Positions 25,547-34,420 of a stretch of DNA of 64,000 nt are shown piece after piece. A model generated the notes under the pieces. The model saw only the letters and a list, made by a program, of their open reading frames with translations, searched no databases and was not told where the DNA came from. Each line of letters begins with the position of its first letter. The stretch's first letter is position 1. The stretch comes from Caulobacter sp. NIBR2454 (lineage in GTDB: Bacteria > Pseudomonadota > Alphaproteobacteria > Caulobacterales > Caulobacteraceae). Location of the stretch: positions 2,365,001-2,429,000 of the forward strand of contig NZ_CP114871.1 of the NCBI RefSeq assembly GCF_027474405.1. Direction: 5' to 3'. Made by a program: the position numbers and the translations under genes.

Positions 25547-26086
25547 CTACGGGATCGGCGCGTCGGACATGAACTCGAGGCCGAACGAACGCTCGTAGAG
25601 GTCCTCGCCGTACGGTCCGCCGCGCCAGCCGCCGTAGTAGCCGGGATAGCCAGGATAACCTCGGTAGAGGTTGCGGCTCTGGCCTCCCGAAAGGGTGACG
25701 ACCCCGGTCTCGCCCACGGGCAGAGCGACCGTGCCCCAAGCTCCGCGAGCGCCGCCCGTGCCGATCATGGCGGTGACTTCCCCATGCATCTGACGATCCA
25801 TACGGGTCTTGGAGGTAGGGCTCAGATAGCGCGACAGGTCGCGGCGCAGCATGGCGTCGGGCGAGGTCTCGTCCACCGCGTCGGGCGAAGAGGCCAGATA
25901 GCCGGCGATCTGTTCGGAAGTCGTCATCGGCTTGAAGACCGGCTCGGTCGCCGGCCGAGCAGCTGGTGCGTCAGCAGGCAGCTCCGGCGGCCGGGTGGCG
26001 ATAACCTCTTCGTTCGCCAGCGCCGGAGCCGCAGCAGCGAGGCTTAGGGCGAGGATGGCTCCGGTCAGACGATTCATGGCGCGCAT
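25547..26086 (-). CDS. Exported hypothetical protein with Gly/Tyr-rich tail
   Basis: A 179-residue protein with a signal peptide (AILALSLAAAAPALA, cleavage before NEE). A proline/alanine-rich linker follows (about 25-55). The middle has the conserved-looking SPDAMLRRDLSRYLSPTSKTRMDRQMHGEV, and then a Gly/Tyr-rich stretch, YRGYPGYPGYYGGWRGGPYG. I do not recognise the family. It is convergent with the entericidin gene, with 15 bases between them. Confidence 0.7.
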   Translation of the reverse strand: MRAMNRLTGAILALSLAAAAPALANEEVIATRPPELPADAPAARPATEPVFKPMTTSEQIAGYLASSPDAVDETSPDAMLRRDLSRYLSPTSKTRMDRQMHGEVTAMIGTGGARGAWGTVALPVGETGVVTLSGGQSRNLYRGYPGYPGYYGGWRGGPYGEDLYERSFGLEFMSDAPIP

Positions 26087-26149
26087 CCCTCACTCAACTG
26101 ATGTCTACACGCTAGAAGCGCCTCGCGGCGGGAAAAGGGCGAAAAGGGC

Positions 26150-26368
26150 TCAAGCGTCGCTTTGACGCGAGGCCTCTTCGGCGAGGCCGGCCTTCTCATC
26201 CTTCTCGATGTGCCGCTCTTCCGAATTGCGAGCGATCTTCTCGGCCAAGGTGCTCGCGCCGGCGTCATCAGCGGCGATCTCGCCTTCCTGCTCGCCATTC
26301 GGCGCGGTGGCTCGCTCCAGGGCATCCTTGAGCTGATTGTCGTTATTGGGCGTCGGGGCCGGGGTCAT
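26150..26368 (-). CDS. Small acidic hypothetical protein
   Basis: A 72-residue, hydrophilic and strongly charged protein starting MTPAPTPNNDNQLKDALERA. It ends in a helix rich in Glu, Lys and Ala (AEKIARNSEERHIEKDEKAGLAEEA). No motif is recognised. The ATG at 26368 is preferred to an upstream in-frame start because the extra 14 residues are arginine-rich and unlike the rest. It lies 64 bases upstream of the exported protein gene on the same strand. Confidence 0.55.
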   Translation of the reverse strand: MTPAPTPNNDNQLKDALERATAPNGEQEGEIAADDAGASTLAEKIARNSEERHIEKDEKAGLAEEASRQSDA

Positions 26369-26484
26369 GGCGCGTTTCCTTGTTCGCCTTGGAGAACAGC
26401 GCACGACCACAGCGGTTCCGCTAAGCCAGGCTTGCGACTATCGGTCCCCTTTCCCCTGAACGTTCCCAGGTGCATATCCGCCCG

Positions 26485-26880
26485 ATGAGCGATACCGACC
26501 TGCCTTCGGACGGCATGCCCGGCCTGATCAGGGCCATGCGCCGGGGCCTAGCCCACAAATGTCCGGCCTGTGGCCAGGGGCGGCTCTACAGGCGCTACCT
26601 GAAGGTCGATCACGACTGCGAGGCCTGCGGCCAGGAGTTGGCCCGCTATCCAGCCGACGACGGCCCGGCCTATGTGACGATCCTGCTGGTGGGGCATCTG
26701 ATCGTCGCGCCGCTGTTGTTCTTCCCATTCGTCTGGGAATGGCCCGTGGCGGTGACCCTGCCTTTGACGCTCATTCCCCTGGCCGTCCTGACCCTGCTTC
26801 TCCTGCCCAGGATCAAGGGGGCGTTCATCGGTCTGCTCTGGCATGTGGGGCTGCACCGGCCCGAAGACGCGCCAAGCTAG
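26485..26880 (+). CDS. DUF983 zinc-ribbon membrane protein
   Basis: A 131-residue protein with two CxxC pairs (CPACGQGRLY and CEACGQEL, about residues 27-57) that likely bind zinc. It has two membrane segments in the C-terminal half. The MRRGLAHKCPACGQGRLYRRYLKVDHDCEACG region defines DUF983, common next to cytochrome oxidase genes in alphaproteobacteria, though no such genes are present here. The start is uncertain; a GTG 15 bases upstream is possible. Function unknown. Confidence 0.82.
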   Translation: MSDTDLPSDGMPGLIRAMRRGLAHKCPACGQGRLYRRYLKVDHDCEACGQELARYPADDGPAYVTILLVGHLIVAPLLFFPFVWEWPVAVTLPLTLIPLAVLTLLLLPRIKGAFIGLLWHVGLHRPEDAPS

Positions 26881-26957
26881 GGACGGAACCGGCGCGCCCA
26901 CTGCGGGTTCTCCAGCCGAAGCGGCGCCATGAGGGGCGGCGCAGGTAGGAGACGACC

Positions 26958-27113
26958 ATGCTTGGCACCATCCTGATCATTATCCTGATCCTGGCTCTCA
27001 TCGGCGCCCTGCCGTCTTGGGGCTATTCGCGTTCGTGGGGCTACTTCCCGTCGGGCGGCCTGGGCCTGGTGCTCGTGATCATCATCATCCTGGTGCTGCT
27101 CGGCAGGATCTAG
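26958..27113 (+). CDS. DUF3309 small membrane protein
   Basis: A 51-residue hydrophobic protein with two membrane helices flanking the motif LPSWGYSRSWGYFPSGGLG. This is the DUF3309 signature: a short, very widespread proteobacterial family of unknown function, often stress-induced. AGGAG lies 6 bases before the ATG. Confidence 0.85.
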   Translation: MLGTILIIILILALIGALPSWGYSRSWGYFPSGGLGLVLVIIIILVLLGRI

Positions 27114-27179
27114 GGATTTCACCCCCGCCGCGACTTCGCCTAGGCTGATGCCTGGGTTGGGAAGCGGTGGGGGAATTCC

Positions 27180-28514
27180 ATGTCTGAAACGGGCGTCGCC
27201 GACGGCGGAGAGCTTCCGCCCCCCACGTCCGTATCCCTGACGCCCCAGGCTAGACTCAAGGCCATCCTCGGCGGCTCGGCGGGTAACCTAGTCGAGTGGT
27301 ACGACTGGTTCGCCTACTCCTCCTTCTCCCTCTATTTCGCGCCGATCTTCTTCCCCAAGGGCGACCAGACCGCGCAACTACTGCAGGCGGCGGCGATCTT
27401 CGCCGTGGGCTTCCTGGCCAGACCCCTGGGCGCCTGGATAATGGGCGTCTACGCAGATCGGGCCGGACGGCGCGCGGCCCTGTCGGTGTCTGTGGCGATG
27501 ATGTGCGCCGGGGCCCTGGTCATCGCCCTCACCCCCGGTTTCGATCAGATCGGGGCGGCCGCGCCGATTATTCTGCTGCTCGCCCGGATTCTCCAGGGTC
27601 TGTCGGTTGGCGGCGAGTACGGCGCCAGCGCCACCTACATGTCCGAGATGGCCGGCAAGGCTCGGCGCGGCTTCTGGTCCAGCTTCCAGTACGTGACCCT
27701 GATCGCGGGGCAACTGATCGCGCTTGGCGTGCTGATCGCCCTTCAAAGGCTGATGCCCGCCGAGGCCTTGGCCGAATGGGGCTGGCGCATCCCGTTCTTC
27801 ATCGGGGCGCTGCTGGCCGTTGTGGTGTTCTGGATCCGGCGCGGACTCGAAGAGAGCGCCGCCTTCACCAACGCCCAGGCCGCCGGCGGCGCGCCGCGGG
27901 GCAAGACCATGATGCTGTTCCTGCATCACCCCCGCGAGACCCTGATGATCCTGGGCCTGACCGCGGGCGGCTCCCTCGGCTTCTACGCCTTCACCACCTA
28001 CATGCAGAAGTTTCTGGTCAACACCTCGGGCTTCACCAAGAACCAGGCGACCGAGATCAGCGCCGGGGCCCTGTTCTGCTTCATGGTCGCCCAGCCGCTG
28101 GTCGGCTGGCTGTCGGACAAGGTGGGGCGCAAGACCATGCTGGTCGGCGCCTTCGGACTGGGTTCGGCCCTGACTTGGCCGATCATGACGACCATCGCCG
28201 GCACGAACAGCACTTGGGCCGCGTTCGGCCTGATGCTGTCGGCGCTGTTGATCCTGTCGGGCTACACCGCGATCAGCGCGGTCATCAAGGCCGAGCTGTT
28301 TCCCGTCCACGTCCGCGCCCTTGGGGTGGCCCTCCCCTATGCCCTAGCCAACGCGGTGTTCGGCGGGACGGCGGAATCGGTGGCCCTGTCGTTCAAGGCG
28401 GCCGGCGCCGAGAGCGGCTTCTATCTGTACGTCACCGCGATCATGGCGGTCGCCTTCGTGGTCGCCCTGATCCTGAAGGACACCGCGCGCCACAGCCGAA
28501 TCGTGGAGGATTGA
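27180..28514 (+). CDS. MFS permease, metabolite:H+ symporter family
   Basis: A 444-residue transporter with 12 predicted membrane segments. The early GSAGNLVEWYDWFAYSSFSLYFAPIFFP and the loop ADRAGRRAALSVSV are diagnostic of the MHS group, which includes the KgtP, ShiA and ProP permeases for organic acids and zwitterions. LQGLSVGGEYGASATYMSEMA is another group hallmark. The dicarboxylate or osmolyte specificity cannot be decided from sequence. It is followed after 3 bases by a DUF599 gene on the same strand, so the two are probably co-transcribed. Confidence 0.88.
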   Translation: MSETGVADGGELPPPTSVSLTPQARLKAILGGSAGNLVEWYDWFAYSSFSLYFAPIFFPKGDQTAQLLQAAAIFAVGFLARPLGAWIMGVYADRAGRRAALSVSVAMMCAGALVIALTPGFDQIGAAAPIILLLARILQGLSVGGEYGASATYMSEMAGKARRGFWSSFQYVTLIAGQLIALGVLIALQRLMPAEALAEWGWRIPFFIGALLAVVVFWIRRGLEESAAFTNAQAAGGAPRGKTMMLFLHHPRETLMILGLTAGGSLGFYAFTTYMQKFLVNTSGFTKNQATEISAGALFCFMVAQPLVGWLSDKVGRKTMLVGAFGLGSALTWPIMTTIAGTNSTWAAFGLMLSALLILSGYTAISAVIKAELFPVHVRALGVALPYALANAVFGGTAESVALSFKAAGAESGFYLYVTAIMAVAFVVALILKDTARHSRIVED

Positions 28515-28517
28515 GCC

Positions 28518-29246
28518 ATGCCCCTGTTCGACGTCGCGGTCCTTATCGTCTTCCTGTTCTGCTGGCTGTTCTATGAACCGCTGCTGCGCTGGCTCGGCCA
28601 GGGCGGCGGGGTCATCAACACAGACATGACCGTCATCCGCCGCGGCTGGATGAGCGAGATGGCCGTGCGCGAGATCACCTTGCTGGACGGGCAACTGCTA
28701 GGCCACGCCATCAACTCGGCGTCCTTCTTCGCCTCGTCGAACCTGCTGCTGATCGCGGCGGCGGCGGGTGTGCTGTTCGGCGGCGACACCACGTGGAAGA
28801 GCATCGAGGGGCTGGCGGTGCTGGCCCCCGCGACCCGTATGCTGTTCGAGGCCAAGCTGGCCCTGGTGCTGGTGGCGCTGGCGCGCGGCCTGCTCGATTT
28901 CATCTGGGCGATCCGGCAGATGAACTACTGCCTGGCCGCCATCGGCGCCGCCCCGCAGGACGCGCCGCCGGAACTGGCGCGCGCCTACGGCGAAGCGACG
29001 GCCGAGCTTCTGAACCCCGCCCTGTCGGCGTTCAACGCCGGCGTCCGTGGCTACTACTTCGCCCTGGCGGCGGCGGCGTGGCTGCTGGGCCCGATCGCCT
29101 TCAGCTTTGCCATCGCCGGGGCGATGTTCCTGTTGCTATGGCGCCAGCGTCGCAGTCGCGCCTCCTCAGCCGTGCGCAAGATCCGCCTGCTTCTGGAAGG
29201 CGCGCCGCACCCAGCCGACCGCCCGCCGTCAGAGCGGAAGTCCTAG
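28518..29246 (+). CDS. DUF599 membrane protein
   Basis: A 242-residue inner-membrane protein with about four membrane segments. The region [39 protein letters not shown] and the later [14 protein letters not shown] segment match DUF599, a family of unknown function. The start is 3 bases after the MFS permease stop, which suggests translational coupling or shared expression. The C-terminus is short, charged and cytoplasmic. Confidence 0.82.
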   Translation: MPLFDVAVLIVFLFCWLFYEPLLRWLGQGGGVINTDMTVIRRGWMSEMAVREITLLDGQLLGHAINSASFFASSNLLLIAAAAGVLFGGDTTWKSIEGLAVLAPATRMLFEAKLALVLVALARGLLDFIWAIRQMNYCLAAIGAAPQDAPPELARAYGEATAELLNPALSAFNAGVRGYYFALAAAAWLLGPIAFSFAIAGAMFLLLWRQRRSRASSAVRKIRLLLEGAPHPADRPPSERKS

Positions 29247-29256
29247 CGCCCGCTCG

Positions 29257-29910
29257 TCAGGCGTCGACGCCCACGCCAATCGGGCAGACGACGCCGGTGC
29301 CGCCGATGCCGCAATAGCCGTTCGGGTTCTTGGCCAGGTATTGCTGGTGATAGTCCTCGGCGAAGTAGAACGGCCCGGCCTGGGCGATCTCGGTGCTGAT
29401 GGCGCCGAGGCCCTTGTCCGACAGCGCCTGCTGGTAAGCCGCCTTGGACGCCGCCGCGGCGGAGGCCTGGGCGTCGTTCTCAACATAGAGGGCCGAGCGG
29501 TACTGGGTTCCGATGTCATTGCCCTGGCGCATGCCCTGGGTCGGGTCATGGTTCTCCCAGAAGGTCTTCAGCAGAGCATCGTAGGTGATGACCTTGGGGT
29601 CATAGACCACCAGCACCACCTCGGTGTGGCCGGTGCGCCCGCTGCAGGCTTCCTCATAGGTCGGGTTCGGGGTGATCCCGCCCGCATAGCCGGCGGCGGT
29701 CACATAGACGCCCGGCAGCTTCCAGAAGATCCGCTCCACGCCCCAGAAGCAGCCCATGCCGAACACGGCGGTCTCCAGGCCATCGGGGTACGGCCCCTTC
29801 AGAGGATGGCCGTTGACGAAATGGGTCTGGGCGGTGGGGATCGGCTCGGGCCGGCCCGGCAGGGCGGCGTCGGCGGTGGGCAGGTCCAGGGTCTTCTTGG
29901 CGAACAGCAT
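29257..29910 (-). CDS. msrA: Peptide methionine sulfoxide reductase A
   Basis: A 217-residue enzyme that reduces methionine-S-sulfoxide in oxidised proteins. The catalytic cysteine is in [13 protein letters not shown] near residue 53. Other family marks are [40 protein letters not shown], and a C-terminal [10 protein letters not shown] with resolving cysteines. The ATG at 29910 gives the usual short N-terminal extension ([11 protein letters not shown]) without a signal peptide, so the enzyme is probably cytosolic. It is convergent with the DUF599 gene and reads away from the tRNA gene. Confidence 0.94.
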   Translation of the reverse strand: MLFAKKTLDLPTADAALPGRPEPIPTAQTHFVNGHPLKGPYPDGLETAVFGMGCFWGVERIFWKLPGVYVTAAGYAGGITPNPTYEEACSGRTGHTEVVLVVYDPKVITYDALLKTFWENHDPTQGMRQGNDIGTQYRSALYVENDAQASAAAASKAAYQQALSDKGLGAISTEIAQAGPFYFAEDYHQQYLAKNPNGYCGIGGTGVVCPIGVGVDA

Positions 29911-30078
29911 CAGGGCCTCGGGGGAGAGGGAAAGAAGTCCCGCATAAAATAGGGATCGCAGCCCTTTCCCGCCAGCTTCACAGATGGCCAAGATACGCGC
30001 TTGCTACGCGAGCCCCCCTGAGTATATTGCGCGCCTTCCTGCGCCGGGGGTTTCAACCGCCCCCGATTCCAGTGTGCT

Positions 30079-30168
30079 GGTGAGGTGGCCGAGTGGTTGA
30101 AGGCGCACGCCTGGAACGCGTGTATAGGGGAAACTCTATCGAGGGTTCGAATCCCTCTCTCACCGCCA
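30079..30168 (+). tRNA. tRNA-Ser (GGA anticodon)
   Basis: A 90-base cloverleaf including an encoded CCA (30166-30168). The acceptor stem GGTGAGG pairs with TCTCACC with one G-U. The anticodon stem CACGC/GCGTG holds the loop CTGGAAC with anticodon GGA at 30113-30115, reading UCC and UCU. A long variable arm (TATAGGGGAAACTCTAT region) and the T-loop GGTTCGAATCC are as expected for a class II serine tRNA. Confidence 0.97.
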
Positions 30169-30510
30169 CCCTTCTCCAATAAGACGCTTACTCACTACCG
30201 ACCGCCAGCGTTTGTGGCGCTGCGCGCTCTACGACATGGCGCAATAGCCAACGCGAAAAGCCAACACAGCATGGCTTTGTGCGGCCGAGACTAATCGCCA
30301 CAGAAAATTCGCGCGCTTTCAGATCAAGTAAAAATAAAATGGAACAATATTGAGCGCACAGAAATAGATTGAATAAATAACAAGCTTCGCAATTACATAA
30401 TATTTCTTGCAATAATATTTGCTATCGTTGTTTTATGGTACTATACAACCTGCAATACTAGATTTGATTGTCCACAAATGTGGATATCTCTAGTTTTTAC
30501 AGGCCAAAAC
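30169..30510. promoter_or_regulatory. AT-rich leader before the RsaA-like gene
   Basis: The 342 bases between tRNA-Ser and the RTX gene hold no gene. From about 30300 the sequence is far more AT-rich than its surroundings, with runs such as AAAAATAAAATGG and AATAATATTTGC. A perfect 6-bp inverted repeat, TCCACA-AA-TGTGGA, lies at 30471-30484, 26 bases before the start codon. This probably contains the promoter and an untranslated leader. Confidence 0.55.
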
Positions 30511-32346
30511 ATGTCCTATTCGGCACCGCAGATGCGTGCGATGTATTCCGCCCTTCACACCACGCTTGTTCCTGATCAGGCTACCGGCATCGTCCTCGAT
30601 GCGATCTCGGCCGAAACGATCGCTGGCCTGCGCACTGACGCCTCCGCCCGCGCCTTCCTGATCAACGGTGCTGATAAGGACACGGCGGTCGCCGCCCTCA
30701 CCTATCAGTTCCACACCGGCGAAGTTCCCAGCGCCGCGGGCCTAGCCTATCTCGTCAATTCAGGAACCAACCCAACCGACCTGAACGATGCCTACTATTC
30801 GGGCTTCAATCTCGAGAACCGCTACATCAACTTCTCTACTAACCTGGGTGTAGTTGGAGAAGGCGCCGCAAGCTTTACCGCTACCTACGGACTGCTGAGC
30901 TTCAGCCAGACCGTCGATGCCGCCTATGAGAAGATCATCGGCTCCACCTACGCTGCAGCGGCCGGCATCAATGCTCTCGCGGCGAAAGCCGATATCAGCA
31001 GCCGCGCAGCCTATTTCACAGCGCTCGCCAACCAGAACTTCCCCACCAGCACGCCAGCGCAACAGGATCTGGCGGCGAAGGCCGGCGTGGTCGGCTACAT
31101 CATCGCCGAAGCGATGAAGGCCGACGTCGGCGTCTATGCCGCGGCTATGAACCGCTACAGCCTGGCCCTCATGGACGGGACCGCTGTCTATAGTCAGGAT
31201 TTGCTGCTGGCCTATCCCTCGACGCCCGTGACCGTCCCGCCGGTCGGCTCCCCCACGCCGCCTGATCCGGTGGTCGTCCCTGACCCGGACGAAGACGAGG
31301 ATGACGGCGGCGGCGGCGGTCCGACTCCGGTGACAACCAACCTTGGCGCTGGCGACAACGTCTTTGTCGCGATGACCGGGGACAACATCATCACCGCTGG
31401 GCCGGGATCGAACACAATCACCACGGGTCCGGGCAACGACACCATCACCACCGGCATGGGCGATGACACGGTCAACGCAGGCGACGGGGTCAACGTCATC
31501 AACGGCGGCGACGGCAACAACACGCTGACCACCGGCTCCGGCAACGACACCATCACGGGCGGCGCGGGCAATGACACCATCTCCGCCGGCGACGGGGATA
31601 ATCTGGTTACGTCGGGAGCCGGCAATGACACCATCACCACCGGCGCCGGCGCGGACGTCATCGTCATGGGCACGAACCTGACTTCGACCGACACCATCTC
31701 GGCCGGCGCAGGCACCGACATCATGCGGGTCAGCGGAACCCTGGCGGGCGTCGCCTTCACCAGCGTGACCGGGGTCGATGTGCTTGATCTGACGGGCGCA
31801 TCCAACGTCACGCTCGGCGCCCAAGGCATGGCCGCGGGCATTTCCAGCGTCACCAACAGCGGCAACGGCGGCGTCATCGTCGATGCCGGCGCCTTTACAA
31901 CCTCGATCACCCTAACCGGCGGGTCGGGCGCGGACACTCTTGCAGGCGGCACGAACGCAGACGTTCTGGACGGCGGCGCCGGCGTTGACATACTGAACGG
32001 CGGCACAGGATCGGACCGCTACGTGTTCAGCGGCGTCGATGCGGACACAGACGTGGTGCTCACCGCCATCACGGACGAAATCGCCGGCGGCTTTGTCTCC
32101 GGCGCCGACACCCTGGACTTCACTGTCGCAGGCACATTGGCCAACTATCAGGAAGTCCTGCCTCCGGCGGTCGATCTGACCGCGTTCATCGCCGCCGCGG
32201 ACACGGCCCTCAATGGAACCGTTCAATACTACTTCGGCGTGGTAGGCGCGGACGGGTATCTAGCGACGGACGCAGATGGCGACGGTGTCACCACCGTCAT
32301 CAAACTTAGCGGCGTCACCGATATGGCGTCGGGAGACATCGTCTAA
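30511..32346 (+). CDS. RTX protein with RsaA-like S-layer anchoring domain
   Basis: A 611-residue secreted protein. The ATG at 30511 follows AGG at 7 bases and gives MSYSAPQMRAMYSALHT. No Sec signal peptide is present. Residues of about 1-245 closely match my recollection of the N-terminal, LPS-binding domain of the Caulobacter S-layer protein RsaA, notably YQFHTGEVPSAAGL, NDAYYSGFNLENRYINFS and AAYEKIIGS. A Pro/Asp/Gly linker follows (about 245-285). Then come nine or so RTX calcium-binding nonapeptides of the form GGxGxDxI (about 310-400), a beta-rich part, and a second short RTX block. The C-terminus (QYYFGVVGADGYLATDAD, then VIKLSGVTDMASGDIV) resembles the RsaA type I secretion signal. 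It is much shorter than RsaA (about 1026 aa). Exporter genes are not in the window. Confidence 0.85.
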   Translation: MSYSAPQMRAMYSALHTTLVPDQATGIVLDAISAETIAGLRTDASARAFLINGADKDTAVAALTYQFHTGEVPSAAGLAYLVNSGTNPTDLNDAYYSGFNLENRYINFSTNLGVVGEGAASFTATYGLLSFSQTVDAAYEKIIGSTYAAAAGINALAAKADISSRAAYFTALANQNFPTSTPAQQDLAAKAGVVGYIIAEAMKADVGVYAAAMNRYSLALMDGTAVYSQDLLLAYPSTPVTVPPVGSPTPPDPVVVPDPDEDEDDGGGGGPTPVTTNLGAGDNVFVAMTGDNIITAGPGSNTITTGPGNDTITTGMGDDTVNAGDGVNVINGGDGNNTLTTGSGNDTITGGAGNDTISAGDGDNLVTSGAGNDTITTGAGADVIVMGTNLTSTDTISAGAGTDIMRVSGTLAGVAFTSVTGVDVLDLTGASNVTLGAQGMAAGISSVTNSGNGGVIVDAGAFTTSITLTGGSGADTLAGGTNADVLDGGAGVDILNGGTGSDRYVFSGVDADTDVVLTAITDEIAGGFVSGADTLDFTVAGTLANYQEVLPPAVDLTAFIAAADTALNGTVQYYFGVVGADGYLATDADGDGVTTVIKLSGVTDMASGDIV

Positions 32347-32354
32347 ATACGGCA

Positions 32355-32379
32355 GGCGCGGCGCACATCGCGCCGCGCC
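32355..32379 (+). terminator. Hairpin after the RTX gene
   Basis: GGCGCGGCGC (32355-32364) and GCGCCGCGCC (32370-32379) form a perfect 10-bp stem with an ACATC loop, 9 bases past the stop codon. No T-run follows, so this could be a terminator that relies on other factors or an mRNA-protecting structure. Confidence 0.55.
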
Positions 32380-32526
32380 CGATCGTCGGGCTCGTAGGGG
32401 CCGCTCAATAGACACCCAGCCAAGACTAAAAATCGGAAGCGTCCCTGCATCTGCAGTGGACGATTTCGCGTTATGCGGGTCAAGATCGCTCGCTCGTTGC
32501 TGGCGAGCATTAGCCGAGGAGCGGTT

Positions 32527-33318
32527 ATGCCCGTGAAATGCTCCGGCCCACACTTGTGGGCTTCTCTGACGACTCTTGGCGCGATGGCCGTGATGGCAAC
32601 GCCAACCTTGGCGCAGGTGACGCCCTCGGATGTGAGCGACCTGGTCGGGGCCCGCGGCGCCGGCGGCGAAGCCCAGTTGGCGGCGCGCGGCTACGTCATT
32701 GCAGGCGGCCAGACCGGTGACGACCGTAAGTGGACCTACTGGTGGAACGAGCGAAAAGGCGTCTGCCTGTCGGTGACCACCGTCAACGGCCGCTACGACT
32801 CCATCGTCTCCACGCCCGCCCCCGACTGCCGCCAGGGCGGCGGCGCCGGCGGCGGAAGCTATCGACCGCCCGAGTTCGGCTATGGGGCCCCCTCCGACCA
32901 AGGAGGCTATCGAGAGCATATCGCGGTGGTCTGCTACGGCGAGGGCCAACGCCTGGCGAGCCAGATGAAGTCGGGATACGAGTGGGACGCCGACAAGCGC
33001 CGCTATGTCCCGCGCACAGGAGTGGAGCTGACGCGGCAAGACTACGACACGTCGGTCACCGTCGAGATTGATGGCGGCCAGGGTCGCATTCGGCCGGCCA
33101 AGAACATGATCCCGCCGCTCCACAGCAGTAGCGACGGCGGCTGGTATGACATCGCCAACCTGTCAGTCTCGCGCGACTTCATCCGCGGCGAGTTCAAGTT
33201 CAACGGGGCCAACCGGCCCAAGATCATGATCGATCGACGCGCCGGGCGCATCACCCTCGACGGCCTGACCAAATTCAGCGGAACCTGCGATCCGCTGGAC
33301 GCGGACCGGAAATTCTAG
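32527..33318 (+). CDS. Exported hypothetical protein
   Basis: A 263-residue protein. The ATG at 32527 follows GAGGAG at 6 bases, giving a signal peptide that ends ATPTLAQ. The N-terminal mature part (DVSDLVGARGAGGEAQLAARGYVIAGGQTGDDRKWTYWWN) looks like a small conserved periplasmic domain that occurs in several secreted proteobacterial proteins. It is followed by a Gly-rich linker and a beta-rich C-terminal domain with YDTSVTVEIDGGQGRIRPAKNMIPPL. Four cysteines could make two disulfides. The exact function is unknown. Confidence 0.75.
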   Translation: MPVKCSGPHLWASLTTLGAMAVMATPTLAQVTPSDVSDLVGARGAGGEAQLAARGYVIAGGQTGDDRKWTYWWNERKGVCLSVTTVNGRYDSIVSTPAPDCRQGGGAGGGSYRPPEFGYGAPSDQGGYREHIAVVCYGEGQRLASQMKSGYEWDADKRRYVPRTGVELTRQDYDTSVTVEIDGGQGRIRPAKNMIPPLHSSSDGGWYDIANLSVSRDFIRGEFKFNGANRPKIMIDRRAGRITLDGLTKFSGTCDPLDADRKF

Positions 33319-33331
33319 TGGTGGGCGCGGC

Positions 33332-34246
33332 CTAGTATCGTCCCGAGTGACGTTCGAACGCGGTAATCCGCTTCATCAGCGGCTCGAAATCCGGCGCGCG
33401 GTAGATTTCGGTGCGTAGGAAGGTGAGCTCAGCCTCACGCTCATCTTCCGCGACGTCGATGTACCAGGACTTTGGCAGGCCGTTGACCTCGCCGTTCCAG
33501 CGATAGCCTCGCGCCTTCAGCAGATCCTTCAGGTCGAAGGGCGAGTTCTCTGCCCATATGCGCCAGCTCGGCCTGCGCGCCGCCTCCAGCAAGTGGTCCA
33601 GGGCCGTGCGGCCTGTGGCCAGCCTTCGGCGCAACAGTTCCAGGGTCGCCTCGCAGTCGCTGGTCGCCCGGTGGCGGTCGTAGAAATAGCCGCACGAAGC
33701 GGCGAGATAGGCCAGCTTGACGCCCTCGAACCCCTCCTCCGCCCAGGCCACCTCGCGCATGGAGCAGGCCCAGGCCTTTGCGGAAAAGCTTTCACAGAAA
33801 CGTTCGGCGAACTTGCGGTCGAAGCCGGCGTTGTGGGCGATCACGATAGCGGCCGGGGCGATAAAATCAGCGACCGCCTTGGGATCGATGGTCTTGCCGG
33901 CCACCATGGCGTCGTCGATGCCAGTGATGCGCGTGATCTCGGCGCTGATCGGCCGCGAGGGCTGGCGCAGGGCCTGGAACGGCTCGCGGATCTCGTAGAC
34001 CTCGCCGTCGGGCCCGTAGGTAAAGGGGACCATGGCGATCTCGATGATCTCGTCGCGGACGGGATCGACGCCGGTTGTCTCCAGATCGAGGATCATGCCC
34101 AGGCGCGGGGCCACGCCGTCAGCGACAGGCTTGGACTGTAGGGGCTCCAGCCTGCGCAACACGCGATAACGGCCGCTGCCCTCCAGGGCCTGCGCCATGC
34201 GCTCCAGCTGGGCTGGATCGAGGTCGGGGATCGTCTCGGCGGTCAC
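33332..34246 (-). CDS. DEDDh 3'-5' exonuclease, DnaQ-like
   Basis: A 304-residue nuclease. The exonuclease fold occupies about 45-210, with the three acidic motifs ILDLETTGVDP (Exo I), IAHNAGFDRKF (Exo II) and HRATSDCEATLELL (Exo III, with the DEDDh histidine). The C-terminal 90 residues (ENSPFDLKDLLKARGYRWNGEVNGLPKSWY) form an extra module typical of alphaproteobacterial DnaQ-like proteins that are not the polymerase epsilon subunit. Likely roles are DNA or RNA trimming in repair. It is convergent with the exported protein gene. Confidence 0.88.
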   Translation of the reverse strand: MTAETIPDLDPAQLERMAQALEGSGRYRVLRRLEPLQSKPVADGVAPRLGMILDLETTGVDPVRDEIIEIAMVPFTYGPDGEVYEIREPFQALRQPSRPISAEITRITGIDDAMVAGKTIDPKAVADFIAPAAIVIAHNAGFDRKFAERFCESFSAKAWACSMREVAWAEEGFEGVKLAYLAASCGYFYDRHRATSDCEATLELLRRRLATGRTALDHLLEAARRPSWRIWAENSPFDLKDLLKARGYRWNGEVNGLPKSWYIDVAEDEREAELTFLRTEIYRAPDFEPLMKRITAFERHSGRY

Positions 34247-34313
34247 GGATGAAGTTTGCGCCGATTCCAGCCAAGCAACGCACGATCACGCAGCTACCAG
34301 TCGGACAAAAAAG

Positions 34314-34350
34314 AGCCCCGCACACGTGGAGTCACCACGCGTGCGGGGCT
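34314..34350 (-). terminator. Intrinsic terminator of the Oar-like receptor
   Basis: AGCCCCGCAC (34314-34323) and GTGCGGGGCT (34341-34350) form a perfect 10-bp stem that extends inward with one mismatch. On the minus strand it runs into TTTTTT soon afterwards (34312-34307). A second perfect 12-bp hairpin (34369-34380 with 34387-34398) lies between this one and the receptor stop codon. Confidence 0.8.
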
Positions 34351-34420
34351 CAAGGGAGGGAGAGGTCAGGAGGGCGGCTTTAGGGGAAGCCGCCCTCCTT
34401 CTTCCCCCGACTGAGAGTTC

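Noticed and set aside
31330-31680. Tandem repeats as a possible CRISPR array
   Set aside because: These are coding RTX nonapeptide repeats of the RsaA-like protein, degenerate at DNA level and without spacers.
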